From Thermoanaerobacter sp049701115 (lineage in GTDB: Bacteria > Bacillota > Thermoanaerobacteria > Thermoanaerobacterales > Thermoanaerobacteraceae), in the NCBI RefSeq assembly GCF_049701115.1, contig NZ_JBNATX010000002.1, positions 1 through 64,000 of the forward strand: DNA of 64,000 nt, read 5' to 3'. Under the pieces are notes generated by a model. It was not told the DNA's origin, searched no databases, and worked only from the letters and a program-made list of their open reading frames with translations. Both the position numbers and the translations under genes were made by a program. This document shows positions 35,635-44,451 of the stretch, one piece after another (the first letter of the stretch is position 1; each line of letters opens with the position of its first letter).

Positions 35635-36873
35635 CTAAGTCCCCCTTTTTAACGATTCATAGACTACGTTAGAAATCTCTTTAGAAAGGTTGAAAGTACT
35701 AAAATACTCTCCTTTCTCATTGAGTCCATTATTCTGTCTATTTGTAAGCACAATAATTTCTAAATTATATTCGGGATCAAAAATTACCTGTGTACCCGTA
35801 AAACCACTGTGCCCGTACGCTCTCGATGAGGTGAAATCTCCCATGTAATCTTTCCTAGCAATTTCCCATCCATAACCATATTTATACGCATTCCAGGAGG
35901 GAGGAGCTGATTTGGACGAAGTAAATTCTTCTATTACTTCTTTACTATACAATTTAATTCCCAAATATTCTCCTCCATTTAACATTAACTGCCCCAATAC
36001 AGCCAAATCACGCGCATTAGAAAATAATCCCGCATGTCCCGCAATACCTTCATTCGCATAAAAACAGTTGCCGTCATTAGCTTCACCAATCAAAGTATAA
36101 TTTCTCCATTTGTTCCAGTCATCTATATTTTCTTCCACTGGGTATACATTTTTTTCCTTAATCATATTATATTCAAAAGGATTGCCCCATGAAGTAGCTG
36201 CAACTTTATCCCTAGGGTTTTCTAGATATTTATAGGGATTAAAAAGTGTATTTTTCATCCCTAACGGCAAATAAATTTCTTCTCTAAGATAATCATCCAA
36301 CCTCTTCCCGGTGATAGTCTCTACTATATACCCCAAGACCATAAATCCTATATCACTGTATTTCCTATCAGTACCCGGTTTGTATTCTAAGGGGAGTGAA
36401 CATATATACTTTAAAGAATCTTTAGAATTCGAAGCGTGATAGTAAATTGGTTTCCAAGCAGGTAATCCAGAAGTATGGGTCAGTAAATCAGAAATCGTTA
36501 TGTCTTCTTTCCTATTCTGCCCAAACTCAGGAATAAATTCTACTACCTTATCTGTCACTTTCAGCCTATTTTCATAAACCAGTTTCATTATAGCTTGAGT
36601 AGTACCCATAACTTTAGTAACAGAAGCTAAATCAAATATCGTATCAACTTTCATTGGAAGAGGATTTGACAATTCTTTACCCATATCATATTTTTGCCGC
36701 CATCCATATGCTTTTTCTTTGACTATAACTCCATCCTTGGCAACCAAAACAACTGCCCCAGGAGTAATACCATCTTCAATAGTTTTAAGAACAATTTTAT
36801 CTATCTTACCTAATATCTCCTCTGACATTCCTACTTCATAGGGAGTTCTTTTTTTAAGATAGTAGTTCCCCAT
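35635..36873 (-). CDS. serine hydrolase, beta-lactamase class C fold (AmiE-like)
   Basis: A 412-residue penicillin-binding-like hydrolase. The SxxK nucleophile motif is DLASVTKVM, the YxD/N motif is YSDIGF, and the third box is GHSGFTG. No signal peptide is seen. In Bacillus subtilis the related YbbE (AmiE) is an N-acetylmuramoyl-L-alanine amidase encoded with nagZ and namZ, so removal of stem peptides from MurNAc is the probable role; an esterase is the alternative. A shorter paralogue lies at 55342 in the murQ operon. Confidence 0.85.
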   Translation of the reverse strand: MGNYYLKKRTPYEVGMSEEILGKIDKIVLKTIEDGITPGAVVLVAKDGVIVKEKAYGWRQKYDMGKELSNPLPMKVDTIFDLASVTKVMGTTQAIMKLVYENRLKVTDKVVEFIPEFGQNRKEDITISDLLTHTSGLPAWKPIYYHASNSKDSLKYICSLPLEYKPGTDRKYSDIGFMVLGYIVETITGKRLDDYLREEIYLPLGMKNTLFNPYKYLENPRDKVAATSWGNPFEYNMIKEKNVYPVEENIDDWNKWRNYTLIGEANDGNCFYANEGIAGHAGLFSNARDLAVLGQLMLNGGEYLGIKLYSKEVIEEFTSSKSAPPSWNAYKYGYGWEIARKDYMGDFTSSRAYGHSGFTGTQVIFDPEYNLEIIVLTNRQNNGLNEKGEYFSTFNLSKEISNVVYESLKRGT

Positions 36874-36885
36874 CTCTTCTCTCCT

Positions 36886-38040
36886 TCATTCTTTTGAATA
36901 TACAATTTTCCCACCTACAATTGTCATATGTACACTAAGGTCACTACCTAATACTACTATATCCGCATCCTTTCCAACCGCAATACTCCCTTTTTTGTCA
37001 TAAATCCCTATCGCTTTAGAAGCATTAGTAGACACCATTTTAACAGCATCAAAAAGGGAAATACCTAAGCTTGTAATATTTTGCAAAGCTTTATCTAATG
37101 TCAAGGTACTTCCCGCCAAAGTTCCATTTTCAAGTCTCGCTTCTCCATTCTTTACGTACACTTTTTGTCCCCCAAGGCTATACTCTCCATCCCCTAGCCC
37201 ACAAGCAGCCATAGCATCGGAAATTAAAATAATTTTATCCACACCCTTTATTTTCAAAAGCAATTTAACTGCTGCAGGGTGGGAGTGTATGAAATCACAT
37301 ATAAGCTCTCCATATATTCTGTCATCTAAAAATACTTCTCCCAGCGCTCCTGGCTCTCTGTGGTGGAACCCCCTCATGCCATTATATGTATGTACGGCTA
37401 TTGTTGCGCCGTAATCCACTCCTTTTTTCATCTCTTCATAAGAAGCACTGGTATGCCCTAAAGAAACTCTAACTCCTTTTTTTGTCACATGTTTTATAAA
37501 ATCCCCTGATGGATCTTTTTCCGGAGCCAAAATAATAACTTTTATATTACCTCCTGCTGCTTTATAAAATTGATCAAATACTTCTTTATCTGGATCCACT
37601 ATATATTTTTCATCTTGAGCTCCTTTATGCTCTTTACTTATAAAAGGACCTTCTACATATGCTCCTAGGACCTCTGCACCTTCTACCCCCTTTTTCATTG
37701 TTTCTTTTACATTCTCTAAAGCCCTTAAAATATCAGGAATATCCATTGTCATAGTAGTTGGGCAAAAACTTGTAACTCCATGTTTAGCTAAATGCACAGA
37801 AATATTGCTTAACGCTTCATAAGTTGCATCCATGGTGTCATAACCTACACCGCCATGTATATGTATATCAATGAATCCCGGTACTATTTTTTTACCTTTT
37901 AAATCAATTACTTCTGCATTTATTTCCGAAATGTTTCTGCCTAATTTGGAAATTTTGCCCTCTTCAATTAACAAATCACCGTTATAGAGTATCTCCTCTT
38001 CTTTATATATCTCTGCATTCTTTAAAATAAGCTTTTTCAC
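36886..38040 (-). CDS. nagA: N-acetylglucosamine-6-phosphate deacetylase
   Basis: A 384-residue amidohydrolase converting GlcNAc-6P to GlcN-6P and acetate. The motifs are DIHIHGGVGYDTMDA, VEGPFIS (metal-binding Glu), SLGHTSA and ISDAMAACG (catalytic Asp). The first ATG of the frame (38058) overlaps the GGGGAGG ribosome binding site, so GTG 38040, eight bases after it, is taken. It is the first gene of nagA-amiE-GH18-nagZ and links MurQ and NagZ products to amino-sugar metabolism. No nagB is present in the window. Confidence 0.95.
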   Translation of the reverse strand: MKKLILKNAEIYKEEEILYNGDLLIEEGKISKLGRNISEINAEVIDLKGKKIVPGFIDIHIHGGVGYDTMDATYEALSNISVHLAKHGVTSFCPTTMTMDIPDILRALENVKETMKKGVEGAEVLGAYVEGPFISKEHKGAQDEKYIVDPDKEVFDQFYKAAGGNIKVIILAPEKDPSGDFIKHVTKKGVRVSLGHTSASYEEMKKGVDYGATIAVHTYNGMRGFHHREPGALGEVFLDDRIYGELICDFIHSHPAAVKLLLKIKGVDKIILISDAMAACGLGDGEYSLGGQKVYVKNGEARLENGTLAGSTLTLDKALQNITSLGISLFDAVKMVSTNASKAIGIYDKKGSIAVGKDADIVVLGSDLSVHMTIVGGKIVYSKE

Positions 38041-38082
38041 TTTTAATATCCTCCCCATATAAATTTTAAATTTCTTACAAAA

Positions 38083-38091
38083 ATTATATCA
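38083..38091 (-). promoter_or_regulatory. nagA: extended -10 promoter for nagA operon
   Basis: The minus strand reads TGATATAAT just past the terminator of the upstream operon and ~43 bases before the nagA start. No clear -35. Confidence 0.45.
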
Positions 38092-38105
38092 TAAAAGAAA
38101 AAGAG

Positions 38106-38148
38106 AAAGTTAAAGGTAGACAATTTAAACTTGCCTACCTTTAACTTT
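38106..38148 (-). terminator. terminator after the ABC transporter operon
   Basis: A perfect 14-bp stem, AAAGTTAAAGGTAG with CTACCTTTAACTTT (38106-38119 with 38135-38148) and a 15-base loop, is followed on the minus strand by a T-rich tract. Confidence 0.75.
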
Positions 38149-38154
38149 TAAATT

Positions 38155-40011
38155 TTATTTATTATCCACACCTCTTAATATTCCGTTCATAATAAGTGGT
38201 ACAAGGAAGGAGTCTGCAGAACCATTTTTGTAAATCGGATCTCCTTCTGGCGGCCATCCTGTCACATTTACTCCGTCGAGTACAGGAGCATTAGAATATC
38301 TTTCAAATAATGGGATTATTGGTAGTAATTCATTAAAAGCTACAGCTAATTTCTTTGCAACTTGTTTCTGGTGTTCCATGTCTCCCTTTCCTACTTCTGT
38401 AATCAATTCATCAAAATCAATTTTTTCACCTTTGTATTCCTGAACAAGAGGGAAGTTCTGTCCAGGCATCTCTTTATTACCTTTAGCTCCTCCGTTATAG
38501 TTTAAAAGAGCTGCCATGTATGCAAATTGTGGATGCGGAGTACTTGAACCCCAAGGCAAAAAGCCCATCTGGAAATTACCTTTGTTCATCTCTGTTGTAT
38601 ACTGGCTCCACACTACTCCTCTTATAGAGGTTTTAATTCCAAAACTGTTTAATTGTTGAGCCACATTATCAGCAGCTGCACTCCAATCCAAGAAATCTGA
38701 AGGTACCATTAACTCAAATTCTAGCTTCTTCCCTTTATCATCGTACCACTGTCCATCTTTCTTCTGGAACCCTATAGATTTTAAAATTTCTTCTGCTTTT
38801 GCAGGATTGTATTCATATTGATTTAACTTATTTATTGTATCTTTATCTAGCCATACATCTAAAAGATTATCTGACATACCAGACATATATTTAACTGCGA
38901 CACCCGACTTTGCTAACGCAACAGTGCCTGCTTCTTGTCTGTTTATGGCATATGCTAAAGCCTGCCTAAATTCTACCCTGTTAAAAGGATAGATATTATT
39001 ATTAAAGAATATCGCAGGTCCTGTATAATATGGGAATCTAATAATACGCAATCCCATTTGAACAAATTGTTGTTCTGTTGCTGGCGGAAATGCGTGAGTT
39101 ACAAAATCAAGTTTTTTATCTAAAACCAAAGGCGTTGCTTGAGCTGTTTCCCCATTATAAATAACAATCTTATCTATCTTCACTTTATCGGCAACCCAAG
39201 AATCAGCTCTTTTTACTAAAGTCAATTGGGCTTCTGTAATATTCTGTGTATCCATCTTAAATGGTCCTGAAGCTACATAATCAGTAGGACGGAAAGTATC
39301 AAATTCATCTAACAAAGCTTTAAGTTTGTCATTAAATTCTTTATATTCTGCTGTTTCTTTAAATTTATTTAATTCCTCTCCTTTTAGTTCTTTCAATTTA
39401 TTTGCTGTATCTTTATAGGTTGTATATAAATCTTCAAATTTCTTAGCCCAGTCTCCATAAACTGACCTTGGTTGAGGCATTATCCTTAAAATATAATACT
39501 CTACAACTGGACTTATGGAATTCAGTTTAAATTTGATAGTATAATCGTCTACTCTCTCAAATGAATCAATATATCTCCATACCATATATCCTTTTGCACG
39601 AGCTATCCACAAATAGGTAATCAAATCGTCTACATTAAACGTAGTACCGTCTGACCACTTTACCCCTTGACGAAGTTTAACTGTGAGGGTAGAATTATCT
39701 TTGTCTAAAGTCCAATCGGTAGCAAGATATTTATCCCAGGAACCATCACTCCAGTAATAGAAAGCAAGCGGGCTGGTCATTAAAGCAGTATATGGACTTC
39801 CTGGCATTGTAAGTGCGCCTGTAACAAAGACATTAAAGTGAGACTTTGGAGGTACATCATATGCCCATGCACCATGCAGCACAACTTCTTTCTTGGGCTC
39901 TTCCTTTTGAGACGTGCTTTGCGCAGGTTGGGTAGGCTTCCCAGAACACCCGGCAAATACAACTGAAAAAATCATTAGTAATGCAATCAATATAGCCCAG
40001 TATCTCCTCAT
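38155..40011 (-). CDS. ABC transporter substrate-binding lipoprotein (family 5)
   Basis: A 618-residue SBP_bac_5 lipoprotein with signal peptide and lipobox VFAGC. The body has the cluster C fold markers WSDGTTFNVDDLI and FRQALAYAINR. A Lys/Glu-rich helical insertion near residues 200-240 makes it longer than peptide binders. Family 5 proteins bind peptides or, in Thermotogae and relatives, oligosaccharides. Its place between two peptidoglycan-recycling operons suggests muropeptides or GlcNAc-MurNAc saccharides. It is the last gene of the transporter operon, and the single binding protein encoded with it. Confidence 0.9.
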   Translation of the reverse strand: MRRYWAILIALLMIFSVVFAGCSGKPTQPAQSTSQKEEPKKEVVLHGAWAYDVPPKSHFNVFVTGALTMPGSPYTALMTSPLAFYYWSDGSWDKYLATDWTLDKDNSTLTVKLRQGVKWSDGTTFNVDDLITYLWIARAKGYMVWRYIDSFERVDDYTIKFKLNSISPVVEYYILRIMPQPRSVYGDWAKKFEDLYTTYKDTANKLKELKGEELNKFKETAEYKEFNDKLKALLDEFDTFRPTDYVASGPFKMDTQNITEAQLTLVKRADSWVADKVKIDKIVIYNGETAQATPLVLDKKLDFVTHAFPPATEQQFVQMGLRIIRFPYYTGPAIFFNNNIYPFNRVEFRQALAYAINRQEAGTVALAKSGVAVKYMSGMSDNLLDVWLDKDTINKLNQYEYNPAKAEEILKSIGFQKKDGQWYDDKGKKLEFELMVPSDFLDWSAAADNVAQQLNSFGIKTSIRGVVWSQYTTEMNKGNFQMGFLPWGSSTPHPQFAYMAALLNYNGGAKGNKEMPGQNFPLVQEYKGEKIDFDELITEVGKGDMEHQKQVAKKLAVAFNELLPIIPLFERYSNAPVLDGVNVTGWPPEGDPIYKNGSADSFLVPLIMNGILRGVDNK

Positions 40012-40096
40012 ACATTCTTACCCCCATTTTTTTGATTTTTAATTTCTGAAAACTTTAAAAAATACTTGCCTTTTGCCCCTCACCCCCTTTAAAAGT

Positions 40097-40297
40097 TTAA
40101 TCACTGTCTTCATCTTTTCTTTTGTAAATCACATAGAGTATTAATGTAGTTAGGAAAAAAATTAATCCTATAATTAAGCTAAAAAGAGTAATATAATATT
40201 CAGGTGTATCTTTCTCCTCAAAAACAATCAAAATTGCACCGACCAGCACTATCCATATACTTATTTGGAACCATCTCTTTAAAAATTCGCCAATCAT
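40097..40297 (-). CDS. 66-residue two-helix membrane protein in the transporter operon
   Basis: An unrecognised protein with two hydrophobic helices (~10-26 and ~35-59) separated by a short acidic turn (EEKDTPEY), and a charged C-terminus. Its ATG lies 3 bases after the ATPase gene stop, with AGGTGAG inside the end of that gene. Position inside the operon, between ATPase and binding-protein genes, makes it a candidate accessory subunit. No family was recognised. Confidence 0.7.
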   Translation of the reverse strand: MIGEFLKRWFQISIWIVLVGAILIVFEEKDTPEYYITLFSLIIGLIFFLTTLILYVIYKRKDEDSD

Positions 40298-40300
40298 TCT

Positions 40301-41299
40301 TTACTCACCTAGCATCTTCTCTCTGGCATCCTTTATAAAACATGCCACATAATGATTAACTCCATCTGGTTCTAATCCAGGAAGTTCTTTATCACATTTG
40401 TCTTTCACAAACACAGGACAACGAGGATGAAAATGACACCCTTCTGGCAGATTATCTAATCTCGGAATATCGTCACTTCTCAATTTTATTCTTTTTTTGG
40501 AACGAGTAACTACAGGGTCTGGTTCCGGGACAGCTGAAAGCAAAGTAATCGTGTATGGATGCTTCGGATTTTCAATAATGTCATCTGTAAACCCATATTC
40601 CACAATTCTTCCCGTGTACATAACACCCAATTTACCGTCTCCACCAAAAAGTCTTGCCAAAGCTAAATCGTGAGTAATGAAAAGAAAGCCTACTTTAAAT
40701 TCTTTTCTTATCCTTTTCAAGGTATTTATTATGCTTGCTTTAATCGAAGCATCCACCATTGAAACTGGTTCATCTGCTACTATAAATTTCGGATTAACAG
40801 TTAATGCCCTTGCTATAGCAACTCTTTGCCTCTGTCCTCCTGAAAGCTGGTGTGGATACTTATAAATGAAGTCTTCAGGAGGAGTTAAATCCACAACTTC
40901 TAATAATTCCAATACTTTCTTTTTTGCATCATTTTCATCTTTCGCAAGCTTATAATAAATCAATGGAGTGGATAAGGTCTGATATACACTCCTTACAGGA
41001 TTTAAAGAAGCAAACGGGTCTTGATGAATCATTTGAATAGCTCTTCTTATTTCTTTTATTTCCCTTCCTTTTAATTGGCTCAAAAGCTTATCATTATACC
41101 TTATTTCTCCTTCTGTAGGCTCTATCAACCCAGCTATAATTTTCCCTAACGTAGTTTTCCCACTTCCAGATTCTCCTACTAGGCATAAGATTTCATCATC
41201 TTTAAATTTTAAACTTACATCGTTTATGACTTTCACTACTCTGTTTCTTTTACGATAGAATTTTTTTATATTTTTAAGTTCAATTATCAATTCTTCCAC
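40301..41299 (-). CDS. Opp/Dpp-type ABC transporter ATPase (OppF-like)
   Basis: A 332-residue ATPase with Walker A GESGSGKTT, signature LSGGQRQRV, Walker B FIVADEPVSMVDAS and the C-terminal oligopeptide-transporter region with cysteines (CHFHPRCP...KDKC) that may bind an Fe-S cluster. GTG 41299 after GAGGG is preferred to an ATG 14 codons earlier that overlaps oppD. It pairs with the OppD-like protein encoded upstream. Confidence 0.93.
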   Translation of the reverse strand: MEELIIELKNIKKFYRKRNRVVKVINDVSLKFKDDEILCLVGESGSGKTTLGKIIAGLIEPTEGEIRYNDKLLSQLKGREIKEIRRAIQMIHQDPFASLNPVRSVYQTLSTPLIYYKLAKDENDAKKKVLELLEVVDLTPPEDFIYKYPHQLSGGQRQRVAIARALTVNPKFIVADEPVSMVDASIKASIINTLKRIRKEFKVGFLFITHDLALARLFGGDGKLGVMYTGRIVEYGFTDDIIENPKHPYTITLLSAVPEPDPVVTRSKKRIKLRSDDIPRLDNLPEGCHFHPRCPVFVKDKCDKELPGLEPDGVNHYVACFIKDAREKMLGE

Positions 41300-41312
41300 T
41301 TTTAATCCCTCA

Positions 41313-42347
41313 CTATTTTTGAATGATTGAAAGCCAATCACTTTGCCTTATCTTAGATAAAGTATCCTTGCTCGCATGATGACATGCTACAAAATGCCCT
41401 TCCTGCCCGTCTACAAAAGTCAATGTGGGGGGTGTATTTAAACATACATTACTCCTTAAAGGGCACCTTTCATAAAACGGGCATCCTTGAAATATCTCCG
41501 ATAAATTAGGAGGCGATCCTGGAATAGAAGTTATTTCTGTTCTTTTACCTCTCAATTGAGGAGTCGAAGTAATCAAACCTGCAGTATAGGGATGGTACGG
41601 AGTGCCAAATATATTATACACATCTCCAACTTCTACTATTTTACCTGCATACATTACTGCGACCCTATCTGCTAATTCAGCAGCCAAACTAAGGTCATGC
41701 GTTATAAATATAAGTGTGAAATTAAAATCTTTTTTGAGTTCTTTTAATAACTCTATTATGTTTCTTTGTGTTAATATATCCAGCGCAGTCGTAGGTTCAT
41801 CAAGTATCACAACCTCTGGATTTAGAAACAACCCTAATGAAAGGAGTACTCTTTGTCTCATTCCGCCAGATAATTCATGGGGAAACGAGTTTAATACCCT
41901 TTCACTATCCAAGTGAACTCTTTCTAACAAATAACGTGCTTTCTTTAAAACTTCTGCTTTATTTTTCCATCCATGAGAGTAGGCTGTATCTATAAAATGG
42001 TCCTTTATGCGCATCACTGGGTTGAAAGCATTAAGTGCCCCTTGTGCCATCATAACTATCTTTGACCAGCGAATTTTTTGTAATTCATTCTGGGATAGTT
42101 CAAGAATATTTATTTCTTTTGAACTATTTATAAATCTTATTCGCCCACTAGTTATCCTGCTGTTTACAGGAAGTAGCTTTATAAAAGCTGCACCCAATGT
42201 CGATTTTCCACAACCACTTTCTCCAACCAGCGCAATAGATTCTCCTCTGTATATTTCAAGCGAAACATGCTGGAGTGCATAAATTTTTTTGGTAGGTCCT
42301 AAATATTCAACACTCAAATCCTCTACTATAATGTGTTTTGTTGCCAT
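41313..42347 (-). CDS. Opp/Dpp-type ABC transporter ATPase (OppD-like)
   Basis: A 344-residue ATPase with Walker A GESGCGKST, signature LSGGMRQRV and Walker B VVILDEPTTALD. The C-terminal region has the cysteine pattern GCPFYERCP...NVC typical of OppD. ATG 42347 follows GAGGAGG. It begins 1 base after oppC and heterodimerises with the OppF-like subunit. Confidence 0.94.
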   Translation of the reverse strand: MATKHIIVEDLSVEYLGPTKKIYALQHVSLEIYRGESIALVGESGCGKSTLGAAFIKLLPVNSRITSGRIRFINSSKEINILELSQNELQKIRWSKIVMMAQGALNAFNPVMRIKDHFIDTAYSHGWKNKAEVLKKARYLLERVHLDSERVLNSFPHELSGGMRQRVLLSLGLFLNPEVVILDEPTTALDILTQRNIIELLKELKKDFNFTLIFITHDLSLAAELADRVAVMYAGKIVEVGDVYNIFGTPYHPYTAGLITSTPQLRGKRTEITSIPGSPPNLSEIFQGCPFYERCPLRSNVCLNTPPTLTFVDGQEGHFVACHHASKDTLSKIRQSDWLSIIQK

Positions 42348-42348
42348 A

Positions 42349-43215
42349 TTATCCTCCTCTTCTTAACCTTGGGTTAAATAGTTCTTCCATCGATCTAGTC
42401 ATAGTGATAAGAGATAATTGTAATAACACTATGATGGTTATTGGAACTAATAAGTACCATTGGGCTTTTGGATTAAACAGTGCTCCCTGGTTCCATGCCA
42501 GTGTAATCATTACACCCCAGTTATGCTGCTCCATAGGAACTACTCCCAAGAAAATCAATCCTACTTGTGCGTATATAGCTCCTGTCATACTTAAAATAAA
42601 CTGTACAGAGATATAACTTAACATATTAGGAAGAATTTCCTTGAAAATTATATGGCTAATAGGTAGACCCAAAACTCTTGCCGCCTCTACATAATCCCTT
42701 TCTTTTAAGGATAAAACCTGCGCTCTTATGGCTCTCATTAATCCTCCCCAGCCAATAGCAGCCAATATTACAGCTAATCCTGTGGCAGATTTAAATTTGA
42801 TAAGCGAAGCTAAAACTAATAATAATGGAAAATGAGGAATAGTTATTATTATCTCTGCTAAACCATTTAACAATGTATCAACAATTCCACCTACCACCGC
42901 CGCCAAAGCACCAAAAGTCGCCGCAATTAATACAGTTAAAAGAGCTGCCATTAAAGCTACATATATTACCTCTCTACCTCCATGAAGAACCTGCATCAGT
43001 ATGTCTCTCCCTTGGTAATCTGTACCTAGTGGATGAGCCAGGGTAGGACCCGTGTAAATACTATTAAGATCTGTTTTCATATTAAGAGGCATCAAATAAG
43101 GTCCTATAAAAGCAAGCAGTATAAAAAACAAAGTACCTATAAAACCTACAAAGCCAACCTTATTCCTCATCATAATTTTTAAGGATTCTTTCAAGCTAGT
43201 TAATATATTTTCCAT
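42349..43215 (-). CDS. Opp/Dpp-type ABC transporter permease (OppC-like)
   Basis: A 288-residue permease with an N-terminal helix, the extracytoplasmic HPLGTDYQGRDIL signature of OppC/DppC, four to five further helices and the EAA coupling motif (YVEAARVLGLP). It forms the membrane channel with OppB. The gene begins 48 bases after oppB. Confidence 0.95.
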   Translation of the reverse strand: MENILTSLKESLKIMMRNKVGFVGFIGTLFFILLAFIGPYLMPLNMKTDLNSIYTGPTLAHPLGTDYQGRDILMQVLHGGREVIYVALMAALLTVLIAATFGALAAVVGGIVDTLLNGLAEIIITIPHFPLLLVLASLIKFKSATGLAVILAAIGWGGLMRAIRAQVLSLKERDYVEAARVLGLPISHIIFKEILPNMLSYISVQFILSMTGAIYAQVGLIFLGVVPMEQHNWGVMITLAWNQGALFNPKAQWYLLVPITIIVLLQLSLITMTRSMEELFNPRLRRGG

Positions 43216-43263
43216 TACTACCTTTCCTCTCCCAATAATTTAATTTATTAATCCAGCCTTTAG

Positions 43264-44283
43264 TCAACTTCTAGAAGTACGTATTCTGGGATCTAGCACT
43301 CCTAACAAAATATCCGCCAAGAAATTGGCAAACACAACTGAAGCAGTAATTATTAAAAATATTGCCTGCATCACAGGATAATCCCGTGTAACTATAGCAT
43401 CACTAAGTTTTAGTCCTATACCCTGATATACAAAAATACTTTCAATTAAAGGCGAACCACCTACTACAAACCCGATAGAAATCGCTAAAGATACAAACAA
43501 TGGCAAAATAGCATTTCGTCCTACATAGTTTATCATTATATTAGCTTGCTTTATTCCTCTCGCTTTTGCAACTTCTACATAATCCTCTCCTAAAGTCGAA
43601 ATTGTACTTGATTTCATAACCAACATCCACGAACCTATTGTTGTAAGTACATACACTATTATCGGAAGCATAGCGTGGTAAAAAGCATCTTTTAGAAAAT
43701 AGAGTGAAAATTCAGGTCTTACACCTGGTGATAAAGAACCTCGTATCTCAGCTATATTAAACCATTTCAATTTTACACCAAAGTAAACTACTATCAACAT
43801 AGCTATAACGTAATTCGGTACAGCTGAAATAATAGAAGCAAAGAAAGAGAGAACTTGATCTAACCAACTATTCCTGTAAATTGCCATTAAAACCCCTAGA
43901 AGTACACCGCCAACAAAACTTATAAACAGCGACACAGTAACTACAAACAACGTCCAAGGTAAGAAGCGCAATATAATTTTACTTACCGGAGTATTTGTAG
44001 AAATAATTGACACTCCAAAATCTCCTCTTGCTAAATTTTTTAAATAATCCACGTATTGTACTAACAAAGGTTTACTTAAGTCTATGTGGAATAGCGACGC
44101 TGCTCTTTCTTGCGCCTCTTGTAAAGGAACACCCTGAGATAACTGAGTTGCTATAAAAATATCTAAAGGATTTCCCGGCATAAGGCGTATCAAGAAAAAC
44201 GTAAAAGTAGCTACCACAAAAATTGTAACTAATGCTCTTAAAAATCTTATGAAAAAGTAATTTGTCAGGATTTTTTTCATCAT
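43264..44283 (-). CDS. Opp/Dpp-type ABC transporter permease (OppB-like)
   Basis: A 339-residue permease of the OppB/DppB type: N-terminal helix followed by LMPGNPLD, extracytoplasmic domain, helical core and the EAA motif YVEVAKARGIKQ. ATG 44283 follows AGGTGATG. It is the first gene of an oppB-oppC-oppD-oppF-small protein-binding protein operon, and has a consensus promoter 130 bases upstream. Confidence 0.95.
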   Translation of the reverse strand: MMKKILTNYFFIRFLRALVTIFVVATFTFFLIRLMPGNPLDIFIATQLSQGVPLQEAQERAASLFHIDLSKPLLVQYVDYLKNLARGDFGVSIISTNTPVSKIILRFLPWTLFVVTVSLFISFVGGVLLGVLMAIYRNSWLDQVLSFFASIISAVPNYVIAMLIVVYFGVKLKWFNIAEIRGSLSPGVRPEFSLYFLKDAFYHAMLPIIVYVLTTIGSWMLVMKSSTISTLGEDYVEVAKARGIKQANIMINYVGRNAILPLFVSLAISIGFVVGGSPLIESIFVYQGIGLKLSDAIVTRDYPVMQAIFLIITASVVFANFLADILLGVLDPRIRTSRS

Positions 44284-44414
44284 TTATCATCACCTATTCC
44301 ATTATTAAAAGTTTACATAGTTTATCTTTCTAAAACGGGGCTTTTTTCAACTTAAGAGTTTATGACACCTCCCTATTTTGTATTCTTGTTATTAAATTTT
44401 ATACTCCCCCTCTT

Positions 44415-44443
44415 ATTATACCATATTTATTTGGTCTTGTCAA
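44415..44443 (-). promoter_or_regulatory. consensus promoter of the Opp-type transporter operon
   Basis: The minus strand reads TTGACA (44443-44438), 17 bases, TATAAT (44420-44415), also with an extended TG. It starts 8 bases past the stop of the dehydrogenase gene, giving a leader of ~120 bases in which no convincing helix or ORF was seen. Confidence 0.85.
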
Positions 44444-44451
44444 GGTTGGTT

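Noticed and set aside
44284..44414. Leader of the Opp-type operon as a riboswitch or leader peptide
   Set aside because: A GGGAGG precedes only a two-codon frame (GTG TCA TAA), and no stable helix or terminator was found.
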